DNA of 64,000 bases from Adineta vaga (lineage: Eukaryota; Rotifera). The stretch is from assembly GCA_021613535.1 (NCBI GenBank), contig CP075495.1, forward strand, positions 2,108,001-2,172,000. The letters run 5' to 3'. Shown one piece after another: positions 10,735-25,071 of this stretch. A model generated the notes under the pieces. The model was not told the origin of the DNA. It saw nothing but the letters and a program-made list of their open reading frames with translations, and searched no databases. Made by a program: the position numbers and the translations under genes. Positions within the stretch are counted from its first letter, which is position 1, and the number at the start of each line of letters is the position of its first letter.

Positions 10735-12650
10735 TCATGTGCTTGATGTAGAAGGTAAAACTCCACCATCCCAAACAGTATTTTGTTCTTCTTTGTCACG
10801 AATTTTTTGTTCTAAAAGATAAATAAGGAGAAATTTGAGATTAATTTTGGTTTTGTAAATTGAATTCTTACGTCGAGCTGATTCGATTTTTTGTCGTTCC
10901 GTTTTTGTTTTATTACTACTCATTTGATTTCTCATACCTAATGCAGCACATATTTGACGATTAGCAGTTAACGAAGATGTCTGAGGACGAGCTTTGTATG
11001 GTTGCAAAAATTCTAAATTAAATTTGATGTATAAAACAAAGAAATACAATCATCGATCGATTTACCAATAGCACTTTTGGCCTTTTTCTTCGATGCAGTC
11101 GATGCCTGTGACATTGAACAGACTTTGAACATCGGATGTTCCATTTGTAGTGCATCTAAAGCTAAATTGAAGAAAAAAAAGACTAGAACTATATTCGGAT
11201 ACTTGTCATTTACCTGTAGTTGCATCGGAAAGAACAATCAATGCATGTGTTTCATCAACCCATTTGATATCAAAACTATTTCGTCTAAATGTATATAGAA
11301 ATATATGAGATAAAACTAAAATTTTCAAAAACAAAATTAATTTACGTGAGTGCTTTAAAGGCATTCGAAAGATCTTCAGTACGAAATGTTGATGGAAAAT
11401 TCGATATTTCAATGATATGTGCTAGATCACCTTCTTTCATTTGGATATCTTCAACTGACCATTGAGAATAATCATTTATTGGTTTTTTTATCTGAACAAT
11501 TTCTTTGAATTTTGATTGAATCTTGAGAAAGAAGAAGTAAACGATCAAAATTCGAGAGAAACATGTTTGAAAAATACTTTACTTCTTCAAGTAAATTGTT
11601 ATTTAAAGAATTATCATTTCCATCTAATAATTTTTCCCAATCCTCCTCCTCTTCTTCTTCTTCTTCTTCTTCTTTGTCTATCTTTTTCTTTTCATTATCG
11701 TCATTTCTTTTTTCAATTGTAATTGATGGAGTTGGAATGGGTTCTTTATTTACTGGTTGACTTCGCCTGGACGGTGGAACATAAGGTTCTAACGATGGAC
11801 GAGCAGTTTTAGTTTTCACTGGTTTAGTACTATCATTGCTTTGTTGACTATCTTCGATAGAAGTTGTTGGTAATGATGCCGGTGGTGGTGGCGGTGGTGG
11901 TGGTGGTGGTGGAGGAGGCGTAGGACTAGATACTTCGAGATTCTTACTTCGACGTGGTGGTTTATACAAAGCTTGAGCTGGTCGACGTCTGAAAGAGCAA
12001 TACATCTTGTGTATTCAACAAGACGAAGAAATGATATTTACTTGGATGAAGATTCATCATTGGAATTGGATGTTGTTGCCGATAGTGCTACTCTATAAGA
12101 GTCGAAAAACGAATTAATAGAGTAGAGAATAATTAAATATTTATTCACGGTCAATATGTACAACAGTTTCATAATGATGGTGCTATACTTTGAAATTATT
12201 CGATTAAAATCTAAACTTACTTTGACGTTGTCGACGATTCATTGGAAGACGGTAGTCTAATTCATCAGATAAAACCAAGATCAATGAATTGAAATGAAAC
12301 TAATCTTACGTATTTGTTTCATCCATTAATTGTGATTTAAAACAAATGATTGTCCGTCGTGTATCTTTATCTTCTCCGACAGAAAAACTAAATAAATTCG
12401 AATAATTTCGTTCACGTAGTCGATGCAATAACAATCGATGTCGCGATGATAATGACGGGAAGAGAAGAATACTAAAAGAAAAAGAAATCATCGCTCATCA
12501 ATATATTCTTCATTCAATCAAAAAATCTATCAAAACAAAAGGAAAAAACACACACAAGGTCGATTTCTTCACTGATTTGTATTTGTCTAATTCATCGGTA
12601 ATAATATCAAGAAAATTATCATCATCAGCTGTTAAATAACAACCCAACAT
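10735..12650 (-). CDS. R3HCC1L: R3H and coiled-coil protein, R3HCC1L-like
   Basis: Ten exons: 12650-12556, 12471-12310, 12256-12221, 12092-12042, 11988-11583, 11521-11346, 11284-11214, 11161-11066, 11012-10872 and 10811-10735, about 436 residues with consistent phases. Order: an N-terminal R3H domain (LLLHRLRERNYSNLFSFSVG, then RRTIICF); RRPAQALYKPPRR, as in R3HCC1/R3HCC1L; a proline run (about 13 Pro); an acidic run (DKEEEEEEEEEEDWEKLL). It ends with an RRM-like part containing IIEISNFPSTFRTEDL and FDIKWVDETHALIVLSD, then KARPQTSSLTANRQICAALG. R3H domains bind single-stranded nucleic acid. The 5' end (MLGCYLTADDDNFLD..) is short; further upstream exons cannot be excluded. Confidence 0.85.
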
Positions 12651-13062
12651 ATTTATTTAAACAAATAATCTAAAACGAGAATATTTATTCAAACATTTGT
12701 CAATGGATAAAATTCGAGTTTATTGTTGAGATTGCTTTTTTTTCTCTATATAAACGTATCTACGCACAACATTTGGAAGAAAACGAAAAAGAAAACACAC
12801 TTGTAGAATTATTTCGATTTGCATCCTATAGAACTGTTCATCCTACAATCTGACTTTCACACAATGCTAAAAACACGCGTTTACAACTTTCACTGAACGA
12901 GATGATTGATCAAAATTCAAAATAGGTTATAATAACTTGAAATTTTGGTTTGAAAAATAGATGAAAATATCTACAGAAAAGAAAAGAAAACAACAACAAC
13001 AAGAAAAAAGATAGATACAAGATTATGAAAGAGATCAAAATGTAGAACGATAAAGTAAATCA

Positions 13063-14801
13063 TCAGACGGAGGCGAGATATCGATTCTAAAACGAGAAAA
13101 AGAATCAAAGCTGATATTATAAAGAAAGGAAACAAACTGAATTGTTGCTGTTCATTGAAATCCGATCATCATCACTGTTTAAATCGTTAGTTAAACGTTG
13201 TCGATCAGTTGTATTTGTTACTCTAAACAAATTCAACATCCATATAGATGAGAAAAGAAACACCATTCGATCGATGATTAATTACGTTGGTTGTTTGGAA
13301 TATTTTCCAACATTTGTTGTTGACGGATCTTTTCGTGTAGAAAAACGTCGAGCTAATTGATTAAATTTGTCCATGGAATCTATGATTAAGAAAGAATTTT
13401 TTCCCAGAATATTTTCATACTTTGAAATAGTTTTACTTTTTCCCATATGTTTCAATCGAGTAATAAATTCTTCATTACTTTCAGGTCGTAATGGATCAAA
13501 TTCGCTAACAAATGGTGCAGGTGGAAGTGGAATACGTTCTTTGTTATCTAAATGAAAGATAGATTAGAATGAAATTGTATTTTTCATGAAAATACCTTTT
13601 CCATAGGAATATCCTTCGTCTTGAGTGACGGATTCTTCTGGAACCATTGATGCTGAAAGATAAAATTTGATTTCATTTTTCTTTTCAAAAGAATCATTAT
13701 TTTATTATTTACTTTTCATTGTTTGTCCTTGTTCGATCTGTGTAAGAACATTTTGTAACATTCTTGCTCGAACTTTCGGTGTTTTCGGTGTTTCAACTGT
13801 TGGTGGAGTAGGTAATGGTAATGATTTGTTACTTAAAAGATTTGTTGATCGACGTTGTTGAGTTACAGATGCAGATGTTAATCGAATATTTTGATCTAGA
13901 TAAATTTGTTTTAGTTTTATAATTGATAAAAGCATAGTTTCATATTATACCTGTTTGAAGTGTAGAAAGAAAATCTTTATTATGCCGAAGTTCATTTAAG
14001 AATTCTTCATCTTCACAAAGTGCTGCTAAATATTCGTTGTTAGTATATCGTGATAATGTATCTCCAGATTTATGATGCTAGTTTTTTTTTATATCAAAGA
14101 CAATAGAAAAATATTGAAGAAAAGTATTTGAATACCTTCAATTGTTGATGTGCGTCAGATTTTGATGAGAATTTAACGCGAAGAAAATCATCAGGTAAAT
14201 CTCCGATATAACATATACGATATTGACCATCAATTGTTCTCCATTGACGAACTTGAAGATCTTGTTTAGGATAAGTACTAATATTAATTATAGAATAGAT
14301 CAAATATTTTAAGTAAAGAAAATTCACAAAAGGTACTTTTCGGGAGAATTTGCAGTGATTGATTGAGTAGTAGTTATCTGTTAACCGTTGAGGAAATGAA
14401 GGCACAGTTGTTGGATGATTAGTAGCGGTTGCTTCATGTCCAGGATCTATACGAAAGTTATTTAATGAATGATATTACGAAAACTAGGGTCAATATACAA
14501 GGTGGTGGATCATCATCGTAAATATTCGGAACAACAGGCAATTGTCGAAGAGGTGTATGTGGTACAGCCTACAAATGTATAAACATATAATATCGGAATT
14601 ATAAAAAAAAGTACTTTAATTTATTACTTGGCGAATATTATTTTGATTTTCAGTATCGATCGACATTGTAAGTAAATGATCGATAGTAACATCGACTTGA
14701 CCATTATTTGCAGATAGGACACTTTCAATTACTGTTAAATCCAAATTAGAAAACATGCGACGTAACTCTGCAATCGTTGCTGATCTTGATGACGCAGCCA
14801 T
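13063..14801 (-). CDS. CUEDC1: CUE-domain protein, CUEDC1-like
   Basis: Exon model: 14801-14628, 14568-14499, 14446-14386, 14277-14136, 14077-13951, 13895-13713, 13652-13596, 13547-13437, 13379-13286, 13222-13138 and 13086-13063. An N-terminal CUE domain (ELRRMFSNLDLTVIESVL, VDVTIDHLL) binds ubiquitin in this family. After a Pro-rich linker come IGDLPDDFLR and a segment NNEYLAALCEDEEFLNEL.. typical of CUEDC1. The C-terminal EFITRLKHMGK, with a following NQLARRFS, matches the conserved CUEDC1 tail. The last two exons are uncertain: an in-frame TAA at 13284-13282 could already end the protein, or another phase could end at 13035. The exon 3 donor at 14386/14385 was chosen for phase. The function of CUEDC1 in ubiquitin-dependent turnover is known only from vertebrates. 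Confidence 0.82.
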
Positions 14802-15313
14802 ATTGTATAATAAAAAATCTTTGCCTTGTTCAATGCTAAATAAATCTTCACTTTTTCTTTCTTTCTTTCTTCCTTTCCTCTTCTTTAGTTTTGAAAGACG
14901 TTTTTCATCATATTTGCCTAATACGCACACGCAATAGATGGGTTTATCGACCTCTAAACGAGTTGGCTAGAAGTATAGACCAATCTAAATAAATCCATAT
15001 CTAACCGATGACGAACGAAGGAAGGAAGAGAAAAAAAGAAAGAAAAAAAGTATAGCGCTACTTGGAAATGAACATTTCCATCGCCGTTAGCGACAATCTA
15101 TTGAGTAATATAGAGCACGAGTTAAGGAGAATAGAATCGATCGATCACGGCGGCTAGTTCTTCATCTATTATTTATTTTGTTTTTTTTTCTCTCCTTTTG
15201 ATCATTGACTTTTATTCGGTAAAGGTTATCACTATCACTAGAATCTAATCTCTTTTTCGTGTTTTCTTTTTTTCAAACTAATTTAATCTTATCAATTTTC
15301 TTATTTAGATCAA
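14802..15313. other. Divergent promoter region (CUEDC1-like / UNC79)
   Basis: The roughly 510-nt head-to-head spacer between the minus-strand CUEDC1-like gene and plus-strand UNC79. It must hold both promoters if each has its own. Pyrimidine tract plus TTTAG at 15304-15309, just before the UNC79 ATG, looks like a 5'-UTR or trans-splice acceptor. No coding sequence is seen. Confidence 0.5.
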
Positions 15314-18300
15314 ATGGCGACTCGAGCCGCTGCATGTAAATATTTATCTTAAACCAAAATGAATTAGTTTTGAAAGATTTGATTTACTTTTTAGTTTCAT
15401 CTAAAATTCGAGCGCTAAATGATTTTTATAATAATATTGCAACGGGTGTTACACCATTACCTAGTGGATATGATATTGCTAATGCTGTTAAGTTTTTTTC
15501 TCAAGCACTTCTCGGGTAATAAACATAAACATAAAATAATGTATCGTTATTGTTGTTGTTGTTTTCTTTCTTTCAAGAGTATTAAAAGAAATGACCATTG
15601 AATCAACTCAAGAACCAACAACGGGAAAACATTCATATCGTATCAGTAAATATCCATCATTGAATTATTCATCACTCTATCATTCATTAATTAATTTAAT
15701 TGATATTGTTCCATTAATTCAAACGGGTGATGTTGCATTAGCACAATCGATTATACATGCATTAGCTTGTCTAGCACCATTTCTACCTTATGAATTGCTC
15801 GATGCATTACCGTATACATTTGCGACAACATTAACAACATTTCCGTTCGATGTTCATCAAGAAACATTGGATATGTTATGTAATACATTGTTACCGATTA
15901 ATATGGGTAAGAAATCGAATATATATTTTTATGGATAAGATATTGAAGATTTTGTTTTTTTAGCCTATACGGAATATCCCGAACATTCGATGACATTAAC
16001 TTCAATTGCGTCGATTCTTTTCATTGTTTTTGAAAATATTGATAATGCCGGTAAGAAAACTAACTATTTAGAATAAAATGAGGAATATAGGGAAATGAAA
16101 TGATAAAAATAAATTCTTCATTTCCAGTTTATCATGCACAAGTTATGGAATGTTTATTAAGTTTAAAAGCAGATTTAATTTATGTGAGTTTTTCAATCTA
16201 AGATTTGTTGTATTCATGTCGCATGTTGTTATGTATATCTATTATTATCAGAATAGATTCGATGTATTAATGAAAAGAATCGTTTTATGAATCTATGATA
16301 TGCACGTTGTGTATGGAAGATTCTATCGAAGATTTGAAATGAATTTTGTTTTTTTTAATTAATAGGATATACTCTTTGTTATTGCACATGGAGCTGCATC
16401 AGCACGAGCTGCTGCTTCGAATCTTCTATTCTTTTATTGGCCTATGTTGAATCCAACTGGTGTTGATCGACGTTCAATACATTTTAAATTTTCTTGTAAG
16501 AATATTTTCTTTCTTCTCTATTGTATTCTTTTCATTCAAAATGAATTCTTTATATTTAGCACGAAAACCAATCATATGTCAAACAGAACGATGTTTAGAA
16601 CGACGTAATATTGCATCGAAAGTTTGTGTGAATATTCTCTTATCAATTCATGGACATGATACACCTCCACCATTGTACATGTGTACAGATTGTTATAAGA
16701 ATTCATCGAAAGATATACAAAAATATTGTCGAAATGTTCTTTGTCCAGTATCGGAAATTGATTTACATTGTCAAAATAAAGTAAAATTAAAATGAATAAA
16801 TTTTGTTTTCTTCTTTTCAACGATTGTTTTTAGTTGTGTATTTCGGATAAAAAGACAACATATGCGGTTTGTTATTCAATTGAATGTTGTGTATCGAATG
16901 GTAATCATCCGATTAGTTTATGTCGTCAATGTCATGAACGACGGCATATCGATTCAAATCATGTTTATCAAGAAACATTACTTGATATGTGGCGTCTATC
17001 AGCGGATGTTCAAAATCATTGTGTTGAAGCTATTATTAGTCTTTTACGTGAAACTGATAATACGGAAGAAAAGCGTATTGTGGATTCAATGAGTGATGAG
17101 AAAAAATCGATTTTAGTCGAAAATATCGATAATACAACTAATATGTTTTTAAGTTTGGATATTGATGTGGGAAGAAAATTATTAAGTCGTTATGGAATTT
17201 ATTTAATTTTGGGATTAATTGAACCGACTTCATATGGACCACCGGTATGGGCAGGAAAAAAAAGAAAAAAAGAAGTTTTAATAGTTGCTTGTTCTCTAGG
17301 AAATCTTTGGACGTCTTTTAAGTATGCTATTTCTATGGTTTCATTCAACTGTTCGTTTACCAGGCAATGAAATCGGAAGTGTTCTAGGCAAATTGAAATC
17401 TGAAGTAAGAAAAGGAATAAATTTATATTATAACTATTGAATTCAATTAGTATGTCATTCCATGGTTGAAATCGGTTGTTAAAGAACATCATGAATTAGT
17501 TGTTGCTCTACTTCTTCCACATCCAATTGAATATGCAAAAGTTGGTGGAGTTTGGTAAGAAAAATGCATTTTATTTGAAAGAATTGGATATCAAATTTTG
17601 TAACATTTGATTCTAGGGAAACAATGTCAAATCGTACATCACAAGTCAGTGAATGTTTGAATAAATTATATGATCTAATGCCAGATGGAATTATAACATA
17701 TGAAGTAAGTTGAATTGTTAAATAAATAAAACTTAAAATCGTTGCTTCTTTCTTTCTTTAGATTTGGGATTATATTATGCCTTATTGGATGGAATCAATC
17801 CGTATAGAAGTGCCAGAAAATGATCTAACCGATTTAAATATACTCTTTCGGTAAATAATTTTCATTATTGTCCGAAAAAAAAGACAAGAATTTTCTTTTC
17901 AAATTTTTATTAGAAAAATGTTCGATCCTGATCCTGATATGTCTCCATCATCATTAACTCGTGATCAATTATATAATTTCATTACTGATCGTTTTCAATC
18001 ACCTGCACCAGCAAGTGTTCAAGAACAAGCTTTACAATGGTTACAAATCTTATGTCTTATTGATATCTATATTCCCGTACCATTACTTGTTCAAATCTTT
18101 ATCACCGGTATAAATTCTTTACAAAAACTTGAATCACGTGCACAACGTCGTGAACATTATACTTGACTGGTTCATCATCGAATGAACAATCAATTGATAA
18201 TGGTTTAAATTTAATGATGTTATCACAAGATGATGGTAAGGAAACTAATCCAACGAGTGGTATTGCTGGTTTAACAACTGTTTCATCATCGTCATCAACA

Positions 18301-21300
18301 AATAAATTCTTAGTTTTTGATACATATGAAACTTATCGTGCACATCGACATCAATTAATGTTACAACAAATGACTGGACAAGAAATGGTTTCGATTATAA
18401 AAGAAGAAGAAGAAGAATTTATTATTAATGAAAGTGAAACAAATTCGACATGTTGTATTATGATGGTTGATATGACTCTTAAACAAGTAAAGATTCGAAC
18501 TGTTTGTCTATTTAATTCTTTTTATTTTTCTTTCGTATTAGTTGGAACTTCAACAAAGTCCTCAACATCAAGGAATGTATAACCCTCTATCGAAAGAAAT
18601 CTTATCTCTCATGAATAAACAATTAATATTACCATGGACACGTCGTCATCGTTGTCGAACATCATCAAGTCAATGTACATTTTGTGAAGAATATATCTTA
18701 TGGTTTTCTATTGCACAAGATATTCTAAAATATATATCACCACGTGATGAAATTAAATTACCTGAACTTGAATTACCAAATATTAATGAATTGAAACAAC
18801 AACAATTAAAACAACAACAACAACAACAACAGCAACAGCAACAACAAACATTAAATCAATCATCAAAATTATCAAGCAAACCAAAATTTAGTAAGTTAAT
18901 TTATAAAGTTTATCATCACATCATTTCTTTTATCATTCTCTAGCAATTGAAATGTCATCAGGTGGTGATATTCAAACGTCATCATCGTCATCCTCATTAA
19001 ATAATGAAGATGATGTGACAGCAAATACTAATGCAACGAATCTTGCAGCAACAACATCAGCCACTGTACAAGCACAATCCGTGACACCAGAATTAAAGGT
19101 TGAAAACAATCCTGATGCAGGAATTTGGATAACTTCTCAGGGTGTTTTCTATTTTAAATTGAATACATTACATGTTCATTTACAATTTTTCTATTCAACT
19201 CTTCGAGTAATTATAAACATTACTATTACATATAGCATTAAAAAGAATATTTATTTGATTTCTAGGAATTAGATCGAGTTATTGATATCGATGCACTTTA
19301 TTATTTATTATGTTGTCTAAAATTATTAATCTTAAATGATGAATGTTTAGAAACAGCTGCAAAAGATAATCGAGGTTTTCTTTCCTATTGTCTCGAAAAA
19401 TTACTTGTTCCACAGTACGTTCATCTTCTTTGTAGATTAAACTTATTTATATCCTTTCTTTTTTTTTCAATTTAGTATTTGGAAAATTCTTGCTTTGGGA
19501 CATGGTCATTTAAATGAATGTTGTGTTCCATTACTTCTTCATGCTCTCAATTATGAACCAGGCAAAACTGCACTTTGGAATATACTTGAACGAGATTTTT
19601 CTAATACACATTGGAAAGTTCGTTCATCGGCTGGTAAAGATCAACTAAATATTGACGAAATTCTTTCATATCTTTTGAAATTTTAGGTACACGTGTTATT
19701 GCTCTCTATTCACTTCTTAAACCAAAATTAATCAAAAATAATTATAATGTTCTTTCTGTTCTTGCTTATGCATTTCTAAATTTAATTACTTCAATTGAAG
19801 ATATCGAACCAACTGTTAGTCAAAAAGCGATGTGCTCTTTAGAAACATTAGGTGATGCATCATTTAAAACTGTTATGTGTGCATTAGAATTTCAATTCGA
19901 TACTGTTATTAGTGATCGTTCAATCATTTTACATCGTCTATCGAAACTTTATACAATTTTATTACGAAATAATTCGGCAATTAAAATTCTTAGTTGGGAA
20001 TTTTTTCTCAATCGTTTCGATACATTATCTATTGAATCACAAATAAGTATGGAAGAATCAGGTGAATTTATGAGCCCACAAAGTATTGGTGGATTTAATA
20101 CAGAAAGTGAACATTTTATTCGTAAATTAAATCAAATACGTTTTGCAATGGCAAGAACAGATTCCATTAAACCAATATCAACATCATTACGTTTCTCTTC
20201 ACGTCAACGACGAACCAATGTTGTTCATGAAAAAACAGAAACAGATTCCATTGGAAGTTTCTCACCAGATACAGATAATAGTGATACATCGACATTACAA
20301 TTATTACTTAATTTATTGATGAAAGTTAGTAATTGATTTACATTATGAGAACTTGAAATAAAGAAAGAATTCATGTTTTTATAGTTTATGATGAAAGATG
20401 ATCAAAATCAAGTCAATGATGATCGAATTATGCTAAAACAACAGGTACATAAACCATTTAATGAGTATCTATTTCATTTCATTATAATTTTCTTTCTGTT
20501 TAGAATGTAGTTATTCGTCATGTATGTTCATTATTGGGTTATAATCAAACTAATCGAACATTTGTTAATCTACCTAGCAAAATACGGTTTGTATTTAATT
20601 ATTTATATTTGTATTACATATGTACTGATGTTTTCTTTAATTTTTCTTTTAGACGAACTCCAGTTTTTCATGCATTCTTATCAAATCTACCCAAAGTGCT
20701 TGATTATAATTTTAATCTTGGAACTGTTCTTTTACCATTCTTTCTTTCCTTCTTACAATTTTCGACATGTTCAAATGCATCAGTTCAATTCTATGAACAT
20801 ATTGCAGCATCGAATACATTAGGAAGAATTGATCCAAGTTTAAGAAATTCATGGTTAATGATTTTAATCATTATTCTATATAAAGTAACAATATATAACT
20901 CAAAAAAAAACTTGACTTTAATCTTTTATTTTTATGTCAAATTTTAGTATCAATATTCAACATTTTCGAATACAATTCAACATTTAACTCGTATTGCTAT
21001 GAATACGATTTTAAGTCATTATCATCAATGTGAAACACCACCATTTGGTATTACTAGTGGTGGACTGAGTGGAAGAATTACTCCTAAAGTTGCTGGTTCA
21101 CGACGAGGTTAAATTTATATAGAAACTTGAATAAATATCGTTTATTTGAGAATTTTTTTGTTGTAGGATCATCACGACCATTTGATGATATTCGTGAAAT
21201 TGAATTGAATGAATTAGGAACTCGATATGATTTTGATGGAGATACACAATCGGAATCTGCAAGTATTGTTGAAAATAAACGTTTTCGTTTGTTATCACCA

Positions 21301-24300
21301 CCGAAAAAAGTCAAACCGAAGTAATTAGAATTATTTTCTCGAAGTGTTGTTTTTTCTCAAGATATATTATTTAATAGATTATTTAAACCGGAAATTGAAT
21401 GTTTTGATGAACCATTAACGATTCGACAAACAGAAGAAAATATGGGCTCATCAGGACGATCTTACACTGGATTTTTGAAAAGTCTTTTTACTAGTAGTGG
21501 ACCAGCAGGTGCATCAGGTAGTACACTGAGTGCATCAACAGGAATGGCACCTTCTTTACCATCAATGATTCCTTCAGAGAAATTAACTGAAATTGATGGA
21601 AAAGGAATGAAAGGTAAGGAACAATTTTAAATCATGTTAATAATACACAAGAAAAAATAAATCTTTATTAGGAGTCAAAGAACTTTCACGTGTGGTGTAT
21701 TCTACTGAACGTGGTAAACTTGAAACAGTTCTATTAAAACCTGGTGCGAGTAGTACTGGAACAAAAGGTTAGTATTCAATTGAATAATTATTCACTTATT
21801 TCTTGTACTCCTATTTCAGAAGAAAGTCCACCAAAAGTTCCTAAAGCAACATCATTATCATCATCAACCTTAGCCAGTATGGGTGGACCAGCAACAGGTG
21901 GAAAATTAAAACCAAGTTTTCATGGTAAAAAAGGCAAATTTAAAGACGAGTCCAATGTTCGATCACCAACATTAAGGTTCCTAAAATTCATTTTCCTATT
22001 TAGTATTCTTAATTTACTTTCGCATCTGTTTAGTCGTCCAACACGTACATCTACATCACAAGCTTATACTAAAGCTATTGGTGGTATAGCATCAGGTGCA
22101 AAACGAGCAACAACTACTACGACAACAGCCATTGATGAATTTGACAATGCATATGCTGATACCGATTTACATAATCAATTTATTGCTGTACCAAAATGCG
22201 ATAAATGTGGACAAGCTATTGAATATTATAGTGAAGAATGTATTGGTCATTGTATCATTGTTTGTGAAACACTTGTTCATCGTGAACCAGCTATAGCCGC
22301 ACCTTTACTTATGGATATGATTGAAACTGTTGGCCGTGTTGCTGCTTCACATATATACACATGGCAAGAAAATTCTACTGTTATTGCACCAGCCAATTCA
22401 CGTAGTATTGCTCAACAATTTATTCGTTGTACATTTCAACAATTAGCTGCGAATAATATAAGCTATCAATTTTTTCAACAAAACTTTCGAGGTATTATTT
22501 TTCATACTAATCATCAATAATTATTGATATTCATTTTTATAGATGAAAAATTATTGCATACAATTGCTTTGTCATTGAATGATTTTCCTGAATTTAATTC
22601 AATCATTGCACTTAAATGGCTTCTCAATGTAATTATTTTTAATTATTACATTATATTTTTCATGCTTGTTTCTTTTTTTCTTTTCAAATTTAGGATATGA
22701 ATAAACAAAAAAGTTTCTCATTAGATATTTGTACAACATTACTTAGTAATATAGCACAATTTATGGAATATATTCCAATTGATTCACCGATTCAATTATG
22801 GACAAGTGTTTTTCTTGAATTCGATTTTCTGTTTGATAAGTTAACACGAGTTTATGCAACAATTAAATCAAGTACACCAATTACTCACGAATTAACACCA
22901 ATTCTTCGAATTATGATGAATATTTTAAAAGTTCCCTATATTGCTAATGTGAGATTAGTACTTGATCCATTTTCGAAATTATTAACATTTATTCTACAAA
23001 ATGGAACATTTCAATTAGAACATATTATTGAATTATGTTCATTAAGTAATCGAACATTTACACGGGTAAAAAATCAAGAGAAAAAAAGAGTTTCTTTGTA
23101 CAAAACAAGATTTTCTTCTAGGATCGTGAAAAATTTCTATTACCACGAACGATTGTAAATGTTCTTGTTGAAGCTATGCTTCATCGATATCCATGTCCGG
23201 ATCGAAATTTACTTTTAATGATACAGGTTTTAAGAAAAAAAGTTGATTCGAAAGATTCTTTTTTAAACATTGAAACTTTCTTTAGTTAATTCTACTTGAT
23301 GCTGGTGGAACAATTTACGCATCGGCGATTGTCAGCGATGACGTTCGTGCATATGATCCCCATAATGTTGTGCGTTTGTGATCTTAGTGCTGTGATGTTT
23401 CTTTTTTTTCTTCTTTTCCTTTAGTTAAATTCAACTGAATTTTTCTACATTTTCGATCTTTTTTTCTTCGAACTAGGTTACAACAAATGGTGCCGAATGT
23501 ATGAAACATTATTTAAATGAAACTGTTGCATTCATTGCTGATATTCATACGATTACAAAAATCAAAGTTAGATTGAAAATGTCTTCGACGAAAAATTTCA
23601 TCTTAATGTTTAATTCTATAGAGTACAATGAAAGAAAAAAGTGAAAAACAACAATTATCGAATTTAACAGAAGATACATTGGGTGGACAATTAAAAGCTG
23701 GTCTAGCACAATATTTAGCACTCGAATTTACTAAAGGTGGACAACGAGATGCAAAAGCAATTGTTCGATTTCTTCCATGGCTTTATAATCCACCCACATC
23801 TGTTCAACAAGGGTTTGTTTTATGCGAAGAAAAAGATTCGTGAAAAATGTTTGTTTTAGAGCAAAAGATTTCGTTGATTGTATTGATCGTATTCGTTTTC
23901 TTTCCTGGTTAATGATTGGTTCATTAACACATGCAGCAATAACTCGAAATGAAGGAACGATTATATGTCATCCTATACCTGTTGATGCAAGTCAATCCAT
24001 TGCAGATTATATTTTATATATTCTAACTGGTTTTGCTGATCAATCGAAAACATCTGTCATTCATATGTCATCACTTTTTCATTCATTTATTCTTTGTCAA
24101 GTAAAACAAATCTTGAATTCTATTGATCTATTTTCTATTCATTTAGTTATGGACAATGTATTGTGAACAAGTCAATCGAGGACATGATCCTGAAGCACTT
24201 GTTGCTATCATGGATTTTTGGGCAAGAATAACACCGGGCATACTCCATCTATTATCTCATTCTAAAGTGGTATGTATAAATGTTTGATTATTGTTCATAA

Positions 24301-24963
24301 AATATGAATTAGAAACTTTTTTCATAATGTAAAATAAAAAAATAAATAAAACAAATCCATGATGAATTTCAGGATAAAGAAAGTCCTAACAAACATCGTG
24401 AGGTATATTCTATGTCTTAAATATACACATGTGCTTATCTATTGAGCTTTATTTATATACACTGTATTTTTGTTTTTTTTTATTGTTTTCTTATGACTTT
24501 TAAGTTAAACCAATTTGTCATTTCAATCTATTTCTAGCTTGCTGAAATGGTTAATTTACATTTTCTAAGTTTAATTGAAGCTTTACAAGAAATCAATTCC
24601 ATTGTTTTAGCTAATGTAAGATTTTTCCATTTCGATTTCGAGAAACATATCCTATTTTTTTTTTCATTTTCTTAGTTATTCGCAATGTGGGTACCTGTTC
24701 TATATACTCATCAAAGTCAATTACCAGCTCACGTACAAGTTCGTCTTCAAACATGTTTAAATCATCAACCATCATCTGAAACACAAGGTGATCTACGATT
24801 TATGTATGGTATGTATGACTCTTTATAAAAGTTATAATTCTCAATTAATTCTTGAGAAAAAATATTTATAGCTATTTTACTCAAATGGCTCAATCGTTTA
24901 CAATTTAAAATCGGACAAATCGAAACTCAATCTAGTCATGCCGCACAATTTTATAGTTTATAA
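15314..24963 (+). CDS. UNC79: UNC79 homologue, NALCN sodium-leak channel complex subunit
   Basis: About 39 exons encode about 2,380 residues, close to animal UNC79. The N-terminus is MATRAAAFSSKIRALNDF, then PLPSGYDIANAVKFFSQ. Landmarks in order: PYTFATTLTTFPFDVH; a Cys-rich block with TPPPLYMCTDCYKN and CCVSNGNHPISLCRQCHERR; EIFGRLLSMLFLWFHST; SVQEQALQWLQIL; SWEFFLNRFDTLSIESQ; CDKCGQAIEYYSEECIGHCI; PIDSPIQLWTS; the end LQFKIGQIETQSS..AQFYSL. With UNC80 the protein supports the NALCN leak channel that sets resting excitability. Introns are mostly 45-100 nt; exon 37 (24373-24402) is a 30-nt microexon. A polyglutamine run lies at about 18800-18850. A reading-frame break lies near 18150-18165 (see findings), so the gene needs a one-base correction or is mutated. 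A poly(A) signal is at 24998-25003. Confidence 0.93.
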
Positions 24964-25059
24964 TCATTGTATATGTCTTAACGTCGTTTTTTTTATCAAT
25001 AAATATTGCTAGAGTAGTTTGTATCGAAAATGTTCAATGTTCATTTCGATTTCTTTCTC

Positions 25060-25071
25060 ATGTAGATAAAT
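25060..25071 (+). promoter_or_regulatory. Putative trans-splice acceptor before the CRYL1-DUF1907 gene
   Basis: TTTCTTTCTCATGTAG ends at 25065, six bases before the start codon and about 60 nt after the UNC79 poly(A) signal. The whole gap between the two genes is only 108 nt, arguing against a separate full promoter. Inference. Confidence 0.4.
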
